In this document: positions 9,264 through 19,413 of the stretch, one piece after another
Layout: every line of letters starts with the position of its first letter
How positions within the stretch are numbered: the stretch's first letter is position 1
Assembly: GCA_022925895.1 (NCBI GenBank)
Contig: JAKSYS010000806.1
Location: forward strand, 1-23,746
Length of the DNA stretch: 23,746 nucleotides
Origin: Fragilaria crotonensis
Lineage: Eukaryota; Bacillariophyta; Fragilariophyceae; Fragilariales; Fragilariaceae
Reading direction: 5' to 3'
Program-made: the position numbers and the translations under genes
Notes under the pieces: model-generated
The model's input: the letters and a program-made list of their open reading frames with translations, nothing else
Databases searched by the model: none
What the model was told of the DNA's origin: nothing

Positions 9264-12200
9264 ATGCAAAGTGCAGCGCCCCCCAAGGTGAAAGTCAACA
9301 GTAACAAGGCGAACAAGAAGTCGAAATCGAGGAAAAGCAACATAAAAGAGTCGTTGTTAGCTGCTGAAACCGATTATTCCCTTGCGAAAGAGGATACTGG
9401 CGAAGACGTCCTGTCACATGATCACGTCGGAAATGCCTCAACCTTGAACACGATGATGATGTCGAATAACTACAGCCCTGTTGCCACTCACCAGTCACCT
9501 GGGATCGCTTCTTGTGAAATTCAACTTGAGCTAGAAAAGAAGAAAAAGAAGAAGAAACAGAAGAAGAGTCAGACATCCACCAGGGACGACGAGGTTGCCG
9601 CAACCACTGCAGATCTCGTCGAACAGACTCTCCAGAGCGACGAAATACTAATTACTCCGCAGCGTCAGTCGTCATCACCTTCATCCTCTCTAGGCGCAAA
9701 GGTTTCAAATGAAACCTACTCAACTGCTGTTGTGATGCAAAAGCTCGATGATGAGTTTGGACATGAACCCCTGACGGAATTTCAGAAGCAGCAGCTTAAA
9801 ATACTTGAGCCACTTTCGGCGTCACCGCAGCGTCAGATTGAACAAGCCAAAAGAACCAACTCATATGCATCGAGTTCGACTCTAGGTTTCAGCCAAGGGA
9901 GTGAGAGCCTGGCTGACTCCTTCATGTCAGAAATCACCCTCGACACCATCCACCAAGAAAACTGGTTAGGCGCCCAACCGAGCGCAGTTGCGAGGCAAGC
10001 GAGGCCCGCCATGGGAAAGCCGGCAAGTGCTCGCCGGAAGAATAACTCTCGACAGACATTCCTCAATTCTAGTAATGCTTTCATGGAAAAAGCGGCCATT
10101 CTTGAGGACTACGAATACGACCAAGAGGGAAGTGAAGGCGACAACGAAGAAGAAGAAAACAATGCTATATTGGCGGCGAGGGTACCTCCCGTCGTAGAAA
10201 AGTGGGAGATTCTTGCCGACGATTTCGATGACTGCCCAAGGGCAGTTTATGGCATCTCAGCATCAGGAGGAAATTCCGATATTGAGTGGGGGGGCTTCAA
10301 GGGCTCCGACACTCTGCCTGGGAAGAGAGAACCAGACAATCATGACCTTCTCGTCATGTATCTACGATCCATGGGCACGGATTTGGAATCAGCAGAATCT
10401 ATCGCTCGCCACTTCCAGATGGAAAACCACGTGATGTCCATGAAGGAAGGGCAAGAAATGGAAGGCGTTAAATCTGCAATGTACGCCGATGCTTCTGTGA
10501 TGTCAGGCTTTCAAAAGAGTGGCATCAGCAGCCCCGCGAGAATGCCGATTGACATAGCCCGATCCTGTAAACTGAAGGATGCTGATTTTGTGCGAGAACC
10601 TTTTCGAGACGACTCTGGCAGCCTTCGAGGCAATCACCGTCGACCGCGGTCGGCATTGCAGTGGAATCGTTACGAGACTCCGGGCGCAGTTCAAGTAGAT
10701 AGCATAGCGTTCGGGGCAACTTATCGTGCACCACCAGACGATGCTGGAGTCAACCACTCCTACAATAATGAGGGTGATTTGTTCGAAGATCTGCCTGTAC
10801 AGGCGCAGCTGGTGGAAGCTGATGCGTTCTCGTGTGATGATCCGGAGCTGGAATTGGGTGGGGGAAAGGGAATAGTCTTTGCTGAGAGCACGCCGCTCTC
10901 GTTCAAATCGCTAATGAAAGAAAGGTCTTTCCGAAGAGCATTCATTCTGGTCGCAGTCGTTTTCGCTGCAGTGCTTGTGATTTCGCTGTCTGTCACCCTC
11001 ACGAGAAATACGGACTCTGCAGAAAGTCTCTCGGATGCACCATCGACTTCTCCGACATCTCAACCTACCAGAATCGACAGTGATATCGCCGATGTTCTTC
11101 TCGCAGCTTCGGAGTCGGACGCGTTGTTAGTGGAAGGGACTCCGCAACGAAATGCCCTTGCTTGGATGTCTACTTTCGACGCGCTCGACATTGAGCTTGC
11201 CGATGAGCACCTATTGCAGCGTTATGCGCTCGTTGTTCTATATTTTGCTACCGGAGGAGATGATCTGTGGTTGGAACCAGAGAAGTGGTTGGACCCGTCA
11301 TTGCACGAATGCGATTGGGGGGCTGCTACCATAGAATGTGAGGAAGATGTTTCGAAACCTCGCCTCCTGCGTTCGCTTGACCTTTCGCGACAAGATCTTG
11401 CGGGACAACTGCCGAATGAGATTGGAATGTTCTCACAATTGACTTCACTCAAATTATCGAAGAATAGTATCAATGGGGCGATACCAAGTCAGATCTTTTC
11501 TTTGGAAAAATTGGAAATTCTAGAACTGGCCGGGAATAAGCTGACAGGCACGATACCCTCGCAACTCTCGTCGGCAGCAGAAATATCGTATCTGGACTTT
11601 TCCAACAATCAGTTGACGTCATCCATACCTGAGGAACTTTTTGAACTCACAAATCTCTTCTGGCTGGATTTGTCAATAAACCAGTTGACTGGAAGTGTCT
11701 CTAATGGCCTCGCCAAACTGAAATTGCTCACGAGCATCAATTTGAGACACAATATGATTGGGGGTGGAGTTCCAGACACCTTTGATGAAGTTCCGAAGCT
11801 AGACTTCATCCTTCTAGGTACGTAAGCGCTCAACAGGAGTTCTTGTTATCGGACGACGCTCACGCCCTTCTTTTTTCTGCAAAGATGACAACATGTTATC
11901 AGGATCGGTACCTCCTTGGTCAACGTCTTTGTTGAAACGACAAGAGGTGACTGTGTCGCACAATCAATTGATTGGACCCGTTCCTAGCGTAGAATCTCTT
12001 AGTGATATTGGTGGTGATGCCTTCAATTCCATTCGACTGTCGGAAATCGATGTCTCGTACAACTTTCTCACTGGGACGATGCCTCTACTCGCCGCATTAA
12101 CTCCGTCGATTCGTTTCCTGGACATTTCAGGGAATGCCTTGACTGGTTCTTTTCCATCTGGGAGCATTGGATTCTGGCCTTCAATGGAAGAGCTTGGCGC

Positions 12201-12825
12201 TCGTGACTGTCACTTCGAGGGAAAAGTACCTGTCGGCTTTTCAGGATTCCTCTCGTTCCTCGACTTTTCCGGGAACAAACTAACGGGTACGATTCCGGCG
12301 GAGCTAGCAAAGTTTGCAAGTCTTCAGGTCTTGTCCCTGAGCAACAATCAATTGTCCTCAACAATCCCGGTAAACATTACGAAGCTCTCTACCCTTGCGG
12401 TCTTTAGAGCTCGCAATTGTTCGCTTACAGGAACTGTGCCCCAAGGTTTGGCGTCGAATTCGGCCCAAATCATTGATCTCGGTTTGAATCAACTAAATGG
12501 CACAATCCACACTGAATTTGGGAGTGTCGCCACCCTGGAAGTACTAAGCCTGGATGGAAACGAGTTAGTCGGATCTATTCCAACGGAGCTGGCATCTTTG
12601 GAAATTCTCGCAACGCTGACACTTGACAACAACATGTTGACTGGAACAATCCCTTCCGAGTTTAGCCTTCGCACAACCCTTGTCACCTTCACAGTTGCAA
12701 GTAATGAGCTGAAGGGTTCTGTCCCCGAAGGCTTGTGCTCTTTGATGCCTGAGCTTGGAGTTGGGGATATAGGTTGCGACATCCAATGCACATGCTGTTC
12801 TGATCCAAACAGCACATGCGTCTAA
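9264..12825 (+). CDS. Transmembrane leucine-rich-repeat receptor-like protein (two exons)
   Basis: Exon 1 is 9264-11817 and exon 2 is 11885-12825; joined they give 1164 residues. Residues 1-540 form a long, polar, Ser-rich and acidic region with a Lys run at about residues 92-102. A basic stretch MKERSFRR precedes one membrane helix (residues 559-579, AFILVAVVFAAVLVISLSV), so the N-terminus is probably cytosolic. Next come a Ser/Thr/Pro linker (SPTSQPT) and a cap-like block, RYALVVLYFATGGDDLW...HECDW, of the kind placed before LRRs in diatom proteins. About 18 plant-type repeats follow (LxxLxLxxNxLxGxIP, about residues 702-1138), and then a Cys-rich tail (CDIQCTCC...C). The LRR part is therefore expected outside the cell or in the lumen. 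No kinase domain is present. Such proteins are abundant in diatoms and are suspected of recognition or adhesion roles; the ligand is unknown. Start and frame are well supported by the ATG and the unbroken exons. Confidence 0.88.
11818..11884 (+). other. 67-nt intron within the LRR coding region
   Basis: GTACGTAAG at the 5' end and a T-rich tract ending CTGCAAAG at the 3' end. Splicing after the first base of a codon (phase 1) turns LDFILL plus DDNMLSGSVP into a regular LRR, which strongly supports these exact borders. Confidence 0.85.
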
Positions 12826-13402
12826 TAGGCAATGCACGTCCAATCTTGGTCAGACATATGTCGCGAATGAACGCTTTTGGCCTGAAGATGCAAGACCTAC
12901 TGGACATAAGGGGAAGCGGGTGCACAAAAAGACACGATGTGGGGGGGGCGGTGCTCCTGTCTGAGCAACTGTGGAACTGATTATCGGCGTCTTGGTCAAG
13001 CGTGGTGTCGGCAGCCCGTTCTTGGTGCAGTAGTTGGATGAGATTACGGCAAAGACATCGGTGATTTGATATGAGTTGTTGGCTCTCCGGGAATGGTATG
13101 TCGTTATCATCGCTGAGCATGGTGGCTGACTGCATAGGGCTGGTTGAGGTTCTTTTTGGAATGCTGTCAACCTGTCAATGAGATGCTGCATCATCGCATC
13201 TAGCAGGCTCGGAATCACCGCGGCTACCCTTGTTTGAGGACTGCAAATGAGCGAAATGACCGCAGCAGTTTCGGTGCTAGCATTCATATTTATGATTAAA
13301 GTCGTTCCTTAGCGCCCGAAATCATACTTCTAGTTGTACAATACGAAGAAGTACGGCATGTAATCATACATCTAGATATACAATACAAAGAAGTACGGCA
13401 TG
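12826..13402. other. Spacer between the LRR gene and the copia element
   Basis: Contains a G8 run (about 12941-12948) and a minus-strand open stretch (12850-13287) that starts like a gag fragment (MNASTETAAV, DAMMQHLIDRL) but has no zinc knuckle or other supporting motif. The right end holds the 42-bp tandem repeat listed separately. It should also include the 3' untranslated region of the LRR gene. Confidence 0.4.
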
Positions 13403-13403
13403 T
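13320..13403. repeat. Tandem repeat, 2 copies of 42 bp
   Basis: Units 13320-13361 and 13362-13403 agree at 38 of 42 positions; both begin AATCATAC and end AAGAAGTACGGCATGT. A related TACGGCAAGC word recurs near 13611, inside the candidate LTR. The repeat may be part of, or derived from, LTR sequence. Confidence 0.75.
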
Positions 13404-13741
13404 AACAGTTAGACTTCGTGTAACTCGGAAAGGAAATAAAATTGTGAGCGCAGTCGCACAACAACTAAAAATCATCAGTCCCGTTTGTACGGTACTTGTA
13501 CGCATTCGTACTCTGCTACTGTGAGTTACGATTCTGTACGCTTGCGTCGGTATTAATCAGTCCCACAAATCGTTCACGATTCGATTGAAAGTGTGGTTTA
13601 TTGAGTAAAGTACGGCAAGCAACGAAGTTAGCCAGGCGTAACAAACGTAAAACTAAAGTTGTGTGCAATTACTACATGTGCATGAATTAGCGTTACTTGT
13701 ACGGTGTGTACTGTACATGGTATCCCGTCCACCTTTTCTCA
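13403..13741 (-). repeat. Candidate 3' LTR of the copia element
   Basis: On the minus strand the polypurine tract GTTGAGGGGAC (13752-13742) is followed at 13741 by TGAGAAAAGG, a possible LTR start beginning TG. An AATAAA (complement of 13597-13602) lies within, as expected of the R region. The far end is uncertain; GTTACA ending at about 13403 would give a TG...CA element of about 340 bp. The 5' partner is absent from the window, so LTR identity cannot be tested by comparison. Confidence 0.35.
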
Positions 13742-13752
13742 GTCCCCTCAAC
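13742..13752 (-). promoter_or_regulatory. Candidate polypurine tract (plus-strand primer) of the copia element
   Basis: GTTGAGGGGAC on the minus strand, about 140 bases after the RNase H stop. Copia elements commonly carry a TTGAGGGGG-like tract immediately before the 3' LTR. Confidence 0.45.
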
Positions 13753-13890
13753 TTAGTATGGCAAATAAGGATGGATGGCATACTAGGTCGTCGCGGTGGA
13801 CCATTGATCATAACACTGATATTTAGCCGCCACATAGTGTGCGTGCAAGGGAACCCTAGATGACCTGCGAACCTCATATAGAGGGGGAAA

Positions 13891-14445
13891 TCAAGTGTAA
13901 TCAACGACGTCGTAGAGAACGAGACTCACTAGGTGGTCTCGCTTCTGACCGCCAGGTATGATCTTCGTACATAGATCAGCTTGGTTATCATGGGTTGAAA
14001 TATGGGCCGTCACACATTCACCCATGGCGACTGCTTCACGCACCGCGTGATAGCACACTGAATTTGATTTCTTCTTCAATGTTGATTCTGGGCGCTGCGT
14101 GTTATGTATGACCGACATATTGTCACCATATATAAACGCTGGGCCATCGATGGGTACTCCCATCATTCGTAATTTGTAACGGAGTCCTCTCAGCGTCTCC
14201 ATCCCGTGTTTCATGGCGACAAACTCAGCCCCGAAAACACTAGTTTTGATCGTTGCCTGCTTCTTTGAGTACCATAGGATGGGAGACATGTTGAGGTATA
14301 ACAGAAACCCAGTTCGGGATCGTCGAGTACGTTGATCACCGGCATGATCTGAGTCAACGAATAAGCGAAGATCCATATCCTTACCACGTGGAGGTGGTGC
14401 ATTGGGAGGGATCGCTTCGGTTACATCACCATAAATGATTTCCAA
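13891..14445 (-). pseudogene. Copia RNase H domain
   Basis: The frame carries the RNase H acidic residues in order: VDSDHAGD, GAEFVAMKHG (Glu) and YGDNMSVIHN (Asp), followed by the HxxxNxADLxTK block that ends copia polyproteins. It degrades the RNA strand of the hybrid during reverse transcription. It is out of frame with the reverse transcriptase: at about 14430-14437 one T appears to be missing from a T run, so the upstream frame ends WKSFMVM while this one reads IIYGDVTEAIPP. The domain itself has no internal stop. Confidence 0.85.
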
Positions 14446-16220
14446 TCACATTCCTTGAATGCTGATCGGTCGATGTCCGGGTAGGACGGATCAAACACGA
14501 TCCGGGCGTTATGCTTCTTTTCCAAATAGTTGAAGAGGTGAAACACGGCCTCCAAGTGCCCTTCGCGTGGCATGATCAGGTATGAAGCAAGTTCAGATAC
14601 TTCGGTGATGATGTCGACTCGTCCGAGCTCGACACACCATCGAAGTACGCCGATCTGCGATTGGTAAAATGTGGCCAGCTCCGGCGACAATTCCGGAGTC
14701 ACATCTAGTTCTGGTGCGTAGTTCAAGGGAAATGGTCCTGATGACCTCTTCGCCCACTTCCTGGTCGGGTATACCCTGGTATGGAATGCCTTCACGTTTG
14801 CAACCGCTGCCTGAATGTATTTGCTGGAACTCATGCCCCACGCAACCACACCATTTGACAGTGTCACAGGGCGCAATTTGGCACCAAGGTAAAACTCTGG
14901 GTCACGTATCGAGCCAGGTTTGGTCTTGAAGAAATGGTCTATTTCTTTCAATGCCTTTACACCGTCATGGTGAACGACGAGAATATCATCAACGTATAAT
15001 AAGCAATATGCATAATACTTGTATCTGTCATCCGGACGAATCTCGGGTTTAAACCACAGGTCATGGTCGGCCTTACAAGATTCCCATCCGAGATGACGCA
15101 TACAATCGGCGAGATGGTTCCTGAAAGACGCCCCGGCCGACTTGAAAAGGGCTCTGACAATTATGGCACGCTTGCCAGCGTCTTGTCCGAATTCTGGTCC
15201 CAGTCGGCACCAGATCTTTTCGCCGACAGGGGCTGTCAAGTAGGCGTTCTCGATATCCGCCGTCTTGACTTCCAAATCATTTAACGCGGCTATGGTCAAT
15301 GCGATTCTCACAGACTCGCGTGAAACGACGCTAGCATACGTGACGGTACCTGATGATGGCTTTGTCATATGGCCACCTGCCACCAAACGTGCCTTACGCT
15401 GGAAGTCTTCCATCTTGACGTCGAACACGAGGTGACATTTCATCTCCTGAAATGTGGGTGGCGGGTCCATCCCATCTTCCAAGACGTCGAATGCGATGCG
15501 AACCTTTGACATCTCCTTGCGGATGGCATCCTGCCATAACAAATTCCCGTTTTCCCGATCAATTCTCACGCAGTCGTCGTAAGTCTTTGGGACCTCGATT
15601 CCAAATTTATGAGTCCTTTTATGATATTGTTTGTTAACTGCAGCCACAATACAGTCCCGTTGCTTCATTGTGTACGGGACCCACCATGCAAAAGCAGCTT
15701 CCCCATCTATTCCACGTGCGATGGCATATTCCGCAACTTCAATCGGATTCGATTCCTTGAGGTCTGCCAATCGCTCCCATGATGTGGTCCCGTCTTTCCG
15801 TTCCACGCATAGGTGCCAGCCTTTAGTAGTCTGGCGCATGCGTCGATTGGAACCTCTGGTGATCCACATGTCCGTTCGATCGACAGCAGCGTCGGTTCGT
15901 TTGTGGTCTACTAATCCAGCCAAGAGAAGGTATTGGTTGCCTTCCGAGTCACATTGCGCATACATGTTTTGCGCTATGACGTTGGCCGCAACCTCAATCC
16001 TCTGGCCACCATCGGCGAATTCAACCTCGTATTTTCGAGTGTCAAGAATGGGATTTGAATTCGCCTTCCCCCGAAGGGTCCCATCTAAATTGTGTTTCCT
16101 TCCGCAGACTCGTGCAGTCTTAACGGTGTCCCCTGTCGGTAGGGAGACCTGAGCTCCGACATACTTGTCGTATGTATCTTCATCCACATCATCGGCGTCA
16201 GGTGTGAATCGCATCCCTTC
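14421..16220 (-). pseudogene. Copia reverse transcriptase domain (with the integrase-RT linker)
   Basis: An open stretch of about 600 residues. After a linker region come KCHLVFDVKMEDFQRKARLVAGGH (fingers; residues shown are only the first part of the domain), VKTADIENAYLTAP (first catalytic Asp) and LLYVDDILVVHH (YVDD catalytic pair, 14985-14996). The usual LYGLK motif of copia enzymes reads ALFKSAG here: two residues (Gly-Leu) are missing at about 15131-15155, which fits a 6-base in-frame deletion. The frame is separated from the integrase end (16221-16454) by a single in-frame TAA at 16221-16223. The antisense stretch 15631-16152 is a shadow. Confidence 0.9.
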
Positions 16221-17250
16221 TTAAGTGTCACCGTCAGCATACGGCTCATAGGTTGGGGTCCCAAGGTCTTCCAATTCGGGATCCGATGCAAAGTCCTCAA
16301 ATTTGAATGAATCACCCAACACCTTTTCGAGCGATAGGATGAACTTCGAGCGTTCGGCCTTGTGCGTCTCGTCTGCGATCTCGTCAGGCGTTAACGATCT
16401 GACAGTCGAACGGTACACTACTTGACCATTTGCCTTTATCACCTTCCGAGTCATGGCCGGTCCGATGTCACACCTTCCGAGTCATGGCCGGTCCGATGTC
16501 AATCGCCGGACCAAGGTCGCGCCCCAGAACCATTTTATCGTCGGGGTACGTTGTTGATGTGTCTCTGAACATCACCCATTCAAACCAACCAAACAAGGCT
16601 AAAGCAGAGATATTGGCAGTCTCACCTCGGACTATGGTTTCCGGTACTTGCCCTTCTAGTCTATACTGATCATGGGCGGTCAGGGAACGGACGTAAGCCT
16701 CTCTTTCAAGGCAATGATCCCATAGTCGCTTGGGTGCTTTCGATCGAACCATCTGGCGTCCCACGCCACGCTTGAGTTCACGAATGGCGGATTCAGCGGC
16801 GTTTGACCAGGGCGTGTGAGGTTCGGTCTGTTTGACCCTAGCTCCTGCCTCTCGGCATTTCTTCCTGAATTGTCCAAGGAGTTGTTCTTTGGCACCGTCC
16901 ATGATAAGAGTGTTCGGAACGCCTTCCCATTGGAACAGCAGAGACAAGCCCTCGTGTGCCTCGCTCTTCTTTCGCATCGGGTAGGCGCGACACCAGCCAT
17001 CCGCCGTTGCGAATATCTGTGCGTATTTGTTGTTTCTCGCCGACGCTGTATTTGATATCAGCGTGTCGGTAAAACAATCGATTGGCAACCGTCGATAACG
17101 TAGTTGCCTGTCATTAGTCCGAAATCTCCTCGAGAGGGTTGGGTGAAGGAGCGTACGGATTCCACGCTGAGTCGTCGCTTGGACTGTGCGGCGTGCAGCA
17201 TGAATATCAATCCCCAAATTTCTCGATAAATGCACCGCATCAAATTGTTT
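16221..17250 (-). pseudogene. Copia integrase
   Basis: The long frame 17235-16468 contains RRTVQATTQRGIRT, a catalytic core with IDCFTDT (first Asp), LIMDGAKEQ (second Asp) and NAAESAIRELK (Glu, 34 residues after the second Asp), then the C-terminal region with VPETIVRGETA and FRDTSTTYPDDK. The enzyme inserts the cDNA into the genome. The end of the frame is broken by a 31-bp duplication (16441-16502): copy one reads GPAMTRKV and a stop, copy two reads GPAMTRKVIKANGQVV and continues to 16221. The start of the domain is shifted by one base relative to the upstream piece (17470-17240). Confidence 0.85.
16441..16502. repeat. 31-bp tandem duplication inside the integrase region
   Basis: Units 16441-16471 and 16472-16502 both start ACCTTCCGAGTCATGGCCGG and differ only at the last base. 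Because 31 is not a multiple of three, it shifts the frame and creates the stop that ends the integrase frame. Confidence 0.95.
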
Positions 17251-18010
17251 CAGGCGCCGATGTCCGAACTGTCATGATCCCAGTACCAATTGCGTTCGGC
17301 AGGGTGGCGTCGTCTAAAGTGGCTGATATTGCTTGAAGGGACAGTTGGATCCTATCCACTCCGATGAGCGCGGGGGCCAAATGCCAATTGGATACCACGC
17401 AGATGCGATTGACGTTCGGAGCAGCCCAAATCCGGTCCCCTGAATCCGATATGCATTTGCTGGCGAGCATGTCTTCATGTTCAGCAAAGGTAGGGTCATG
17501 AGGGTCGTAGTCGGGCGAATCACTGGTCAGAACGAGGTGTGGTAGTTGCTCGTATTCGTCGTGCGTCGGCTTACGGTATGGAACGAAGACGCAACGCCTT
17601 TGAGTGTTAATGGAATAACATACGGGGAGTCGGAAGCATCCATCGGGATTACAATCGAGTGTGAGTGTTCGTCAGGGTGTTCAGTCAAGAAACGTGGTAT
17701 GTCGTTAATCTTGACGTCATTAAGTCGAACTTCATCGTAAGTTATGTGGCATTTCAGGTATGTAAATAGCCTGATTGACAATAAGAATGACCGTTCGTCC
17801 CATCAAAGGGTCGTCATATGCGAGTGCAGCAGAGACCGTGCGCAAGTTTGTAGCAACTGGTCCTGTAGGGTTATAGCCAGATACATCAATTGGTCTCTCA
17901 TAATCATGCACTAATAAAGCGTTACGACCAATCGCACATTGGTCCGCATGGGAGTCGAGATCGGTACGCGATTCAGTAACCGACACATCGACAGAGCTGA
18001 GCAACCAAAA
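17240..18010 (-). pseudogene. Copia aspartic protease and protease-integrase spacer, fragmented
   Basis: The piece 18004-17732 carries DLDSHADQCAIG, the catalytic Asp-Ser-x-Ala motif in the DSHAD form seen in diatom copia elements, and QAIYIPEMPHNL. It then loses frame: 17781-17527 continues with LNDVKINDIPRFLTEHP and SPYVIPLTLKGV, and 17470-17240 with SKCISDSGDRIWAAP and LQAISATLDDATLP. The breaks near 17732-17745 and about 17570 look like small deletions. Neither piece starts with an ATG because both were part of one polyprotein. The protease would cut the Gag-Pol precursor. Confidence 0.75.
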
Positions 18011-18059
18011 ACCGAAAGGGCACGACTATGTCACTTCGATGTCTTGGTGCTTTGACGAG

Positions 18060-19413
18060 TCAAGATGAGTTGGTACGGTTAGTACCGGCCGATGCAGACT
18101 TGATCGCACGTGGTTGAGTTTCATCGGACGACACAGAAGCATCGGTCGTGGCGTCGTCAACCGCGCCGATCTCAGTCTTGCCCATTTGCTTAGCCAGTTG
18201 AGCCACAGTACGGTTAACGGCCTTGAGGTTCTTGATAACTCCTTTCGTGTCATCCTTGTCTTTCGCATTCTTGTCCTTCTTTGTCTTGCTATCCTTGGCC
18301 CCGGGTTTGTGTCCGCGTTTCAGGCGCTTTGCGGCTAAATCCTTCTTTTGGGCCGGAGACAAAGCGTCATACTCAGATTTGGTGTAGTAGCGGTCTTCCG
18401 CTTCGTCACTGCGCTTGCGTTTGCCGCCGTGTTGAACCTTAATCTCCGAGATATTGACGTTAGGGTTGCCTCTAGACTTCGAGGTGGTCTGCTTTATAAA
18501 ATCCTGGTAAAGCGTGACACATGCGTCAAACAAGTCATTGCGCAGGGTAGCATCGGACATGATACGCGTTTTGACCGAATCAAACTTGTCGGTCTTGATA
18601 CCATCCAGAAGGTACCTGACTTTTGAACGTGGGTCGATTCCGGTGTAACCATGCTCAACAAGACCCTCCATTATGGAGTGCTGTTGTTTATGCACATTAA
18701 CATATTTTTCGGAATCCCATCGCCTCTGTTCTCCATTATAGACAGTGGACTTCAGTTTGTCTTCGGCCTACGTGGCCATATTGTCCACGTTGTTGGGTCC
18801 AAGGAAATGGGTGTACAAGGCTAGGTAAGCCATGCGGTCATCCCTTGAACGTTGCGCGGGTTTAACGTACGTCCAACAACTCTGCTCACGAGTGATACGG
18901 GCTATGATATCCCATACCTTCTCTCGGTTCACGAGGAATGTTGGGTCGAGAGTGCGTACGGCACCGACCATCGTAAAGTGTGGTGCACGAGCGATCATCT
19001 CGTCTTGTAGCTACAGTGACGTAACCACCGTCGGGGTCTTCATCAGGGACGTTCTCATCCTTACGAACTACATAAGCCAAAGGAATTTTCTTGTCGCCGA
19101 GATACGAGCGCAAGTATTCGAGAATGGATTCCATTGTTTTCGGCCAGTCTTTTGCGTTAATGGAGGGAACGTCGTCTGAGGGTTTGTATGTGGCTTCGAA
19201 GTCACGCAATTCGCGTATGCTGCGAATATTTTCGAGAGTCACCGCCGCCGGGGCAATCGTACGGCTCGTACGGACCTTGTGGCGTAGATAAAACGCGAGG
19301 AGCTTCATGTTAGTCTCAGCCCTTGCGTTAACTTGGATGCCGGGGTTGGGGATCGCAGGCCCATCAGCACCGGGGACCGTCCCGTCGGGGCGACGAAGCA
19401 ACTGGCCAAGATT
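18060..19413 (-). pseudogene. Copia gag (capsid) region, broken
   Basis: Three pieces make up the gag. The first (19401-18886) has NAKDWPKTMESILEYLRSY and IPLAYVVRKDENVPDEDP. A one-base shift at about 19008 leads to the second (18998-18768: DEMIARAPHF, VWDIIARITREQSCWTYVKP, FLGPNNVDNMA). After an in-frame TAG at 18768-18770 the same frame continues as the third (18695-18060: EHGYTGIDPRSKVRYLL, then a Lys-rich tail with RLKRGHKPG and KKDKNAKDKDD). The protein would form the particle and bind RNA through the basic tail; no CCHC knuckle is visible. The 5' end is lost at the junction with the neighbouring element. Confidence 0.75.

Larger units (their letters stand above)
13403..19413 (-). mobile_element. 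Ty1/copia LTR retrotransposon, decayed and lacking its 5' LTR
   Basis: On the minus strand the order is gag, protease, integrase, reverse transcriptase, RNase H. Integrase before reverse transcriptase defines Ty1/copia (Pseudoviridae) rather than gypsy. The DSHAD protease and the gag sequence match what I know of diatom copia (CoDi) lineages; the exact lineage is not assigned. I count about ten disruptions: a frameshift and an in-frame TAG in gag, several shifts between protease and integrase, a 31-bp duplication, an in-frame TAA before the reverse transcriptase, and a one-base loss before RNase H. No tRNA primer-binding site or 5' LTR is seen to the right of gag. The copy cannot make a full set of proteins. 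Confidence 0.85.

Noticed and set aside
12850-13287. Minus-strand open stretch of 145 codons resembling a gag start (DAMMQHLIDRL)
   Set aside because: No zinc knuckle or further gag text, and no ATG-to-motif continuity; the similarity is too slight to annotate.
15631-16152. 173-codon plus-strand open stretch
   Set aside because: Antisense to the copia integrase-RT linker, which has clear homology; a shadow frame.
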